Source: Planctomycetota bacterium
GTDB taxonomy: Bacteria > Planctomycetota > UBA1135 > GCA-002748355
Assembly (NCBI GenBank): GCA_002685965.1
Contig: NYZE01000141.1
Location: forward strand, 1 to 35,293
Length of the DNA: 35,293 nucleotides
Direction: 5' to 3'
Part shown: piece by piece, positions 35,030 through 35,293 of the stretch
How positions within the stretch are numbered: the first letter of the stretch is position 1
Layout of the letters: the number at the start of each line of letters is the position of its first letter
Made by a program: the position numbers and the translations under genes
Notes under the pieces: model-generated
Told to the model about the DNA's origin: nothing
The model's database searches: none
The model's input: only the letters and a program-made list of their open reading frames with translations

Positions 35030-35293
35030 ATGACTCCCGACACCAACTGGAACGCGCTTCTCGCCGGCCGCATGGCCAACATCGACGGCTCCGGCGTGCG
35101 CAGGATGTTCGACCTGATTCGGACGATGGACGACCCGATCAATCTGTCGATCGGGCAGGCTGACTACGACCCGCCGGAAGAGGTCAAAGAGGCCGCGTGC
35201 GCGGCGATTCGCGGCAATCTTAATCGCTACTCGGTGACCGAGGGGCGGCCTGCGCTGAACGGTTTGATCGTCGAGTGGCTCGAGCAGACCTTC
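35030..35293 (+). CDS. PLP-dependent aminotransferase class I/II, N-terminal part (cut by window end)
   Basis: The frame runs from ATG 35030 to the window edge, 88 codons. INLSIGQADYDPPEEVKEAA followed by LNRYSVTEGRPALNGLI is the classic N-terminal substrate-binding region of fold-type I aminotransferases of the aspartate/aromatic class ('LsiGepdf.pP..v..a...' and 'Y....G...LR'). The PLP lysine lies beyond the window. The substrate cannot be told from this part. It follows the small basic protein by 53 nt. A second in-frame ATG lies 14 codons downstream, so the start is not certain. Confidence 0.85.
   Translation, partial: MTPDTNWNALLAGRMANIDGSGVRRMFDLIRTMDDPINLSIGQADYDPPEEVKEAACAAIRGNLNRYSVTEGRPALNGLIVEWLEQTF

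Overview
The window is high-GC, densely coding bacterial chromosome, most likely from a member of the Planctomycetota (PVC superphylum). Three things point there. A DUF1800/DUF1501 secreted pair lies at 1264-4322. A 79-residue protein at 34737 matches the PVC 'small basic protein' family. The window is also rich in TPR proteins and in secretin-like and ExbB/ExbD-type envelope proteins. No species can be named from the sequence alone. No rRNA, tRNA, CRISPR array, integrase or intact insertion sequence was found.

Plus strand, 1-12128: the 3' part of an exported two-lobed aspartyl protease with a PDZ domain; a DUF1800 gene split by an in-frame TGA at 1969-1971; a Tat-exported DUF1501 protein; then a complete oligopeptide/dipeptide ABC importer (lipoprotein binding protein, two permeases, two ATPases) followed by an exported M16 zinc protease. 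The importer is interrupted between the second permease and the first ATPase by a roughly 170-bp non-coding element with long, nearly perfect terminal inverted repeats (8511-8681).

Minus strand, 30830-12285, in transcription order: a type-4-like uracil-DNA glycosylase; a secretin-like protein with an N-terminal helical/TPR region (secretin B); two exported TPR proteins; one ExbB/TolQ and two ExbD/TolR proteins; the degraded C-terminal remnant of a further ExbD; a second, paralogous secretin-like protein (secretin A); a HAD phosphatase; a three-subunit molybdenum hydroxylase; and RmlC. The molybdenum enzyme's FAD subunit carries the extra four-cysteine loop known from 4-hydroxybenzoyl-CoA reductase.

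The block 17522-29791 (secretin B, TPR, TPR, ExbB, ExbD, ExbD, secretin A) is the best candidate for an undescribed system. It pairs a proton-driven inner-membrane motor with two outer-membrane ring proteins and periplasmic TPR scaffolds, with no TonB, secretion ATPase or pilin gene in the window. It may be an envelope-spanning transport or force-transmitting machine, but that is inference.

Plus strand, 30935-35293: a TMTC-like GT-C membrane glycosyltransferase with a long TPR tail; a single-pass membrane protein of unknown function; the PVC small basic protein, preceded by a good sigma70-like promoter and three tandem 14-bp repeats; and the start of a PLP-dependent aminotransferase that runs off the end.
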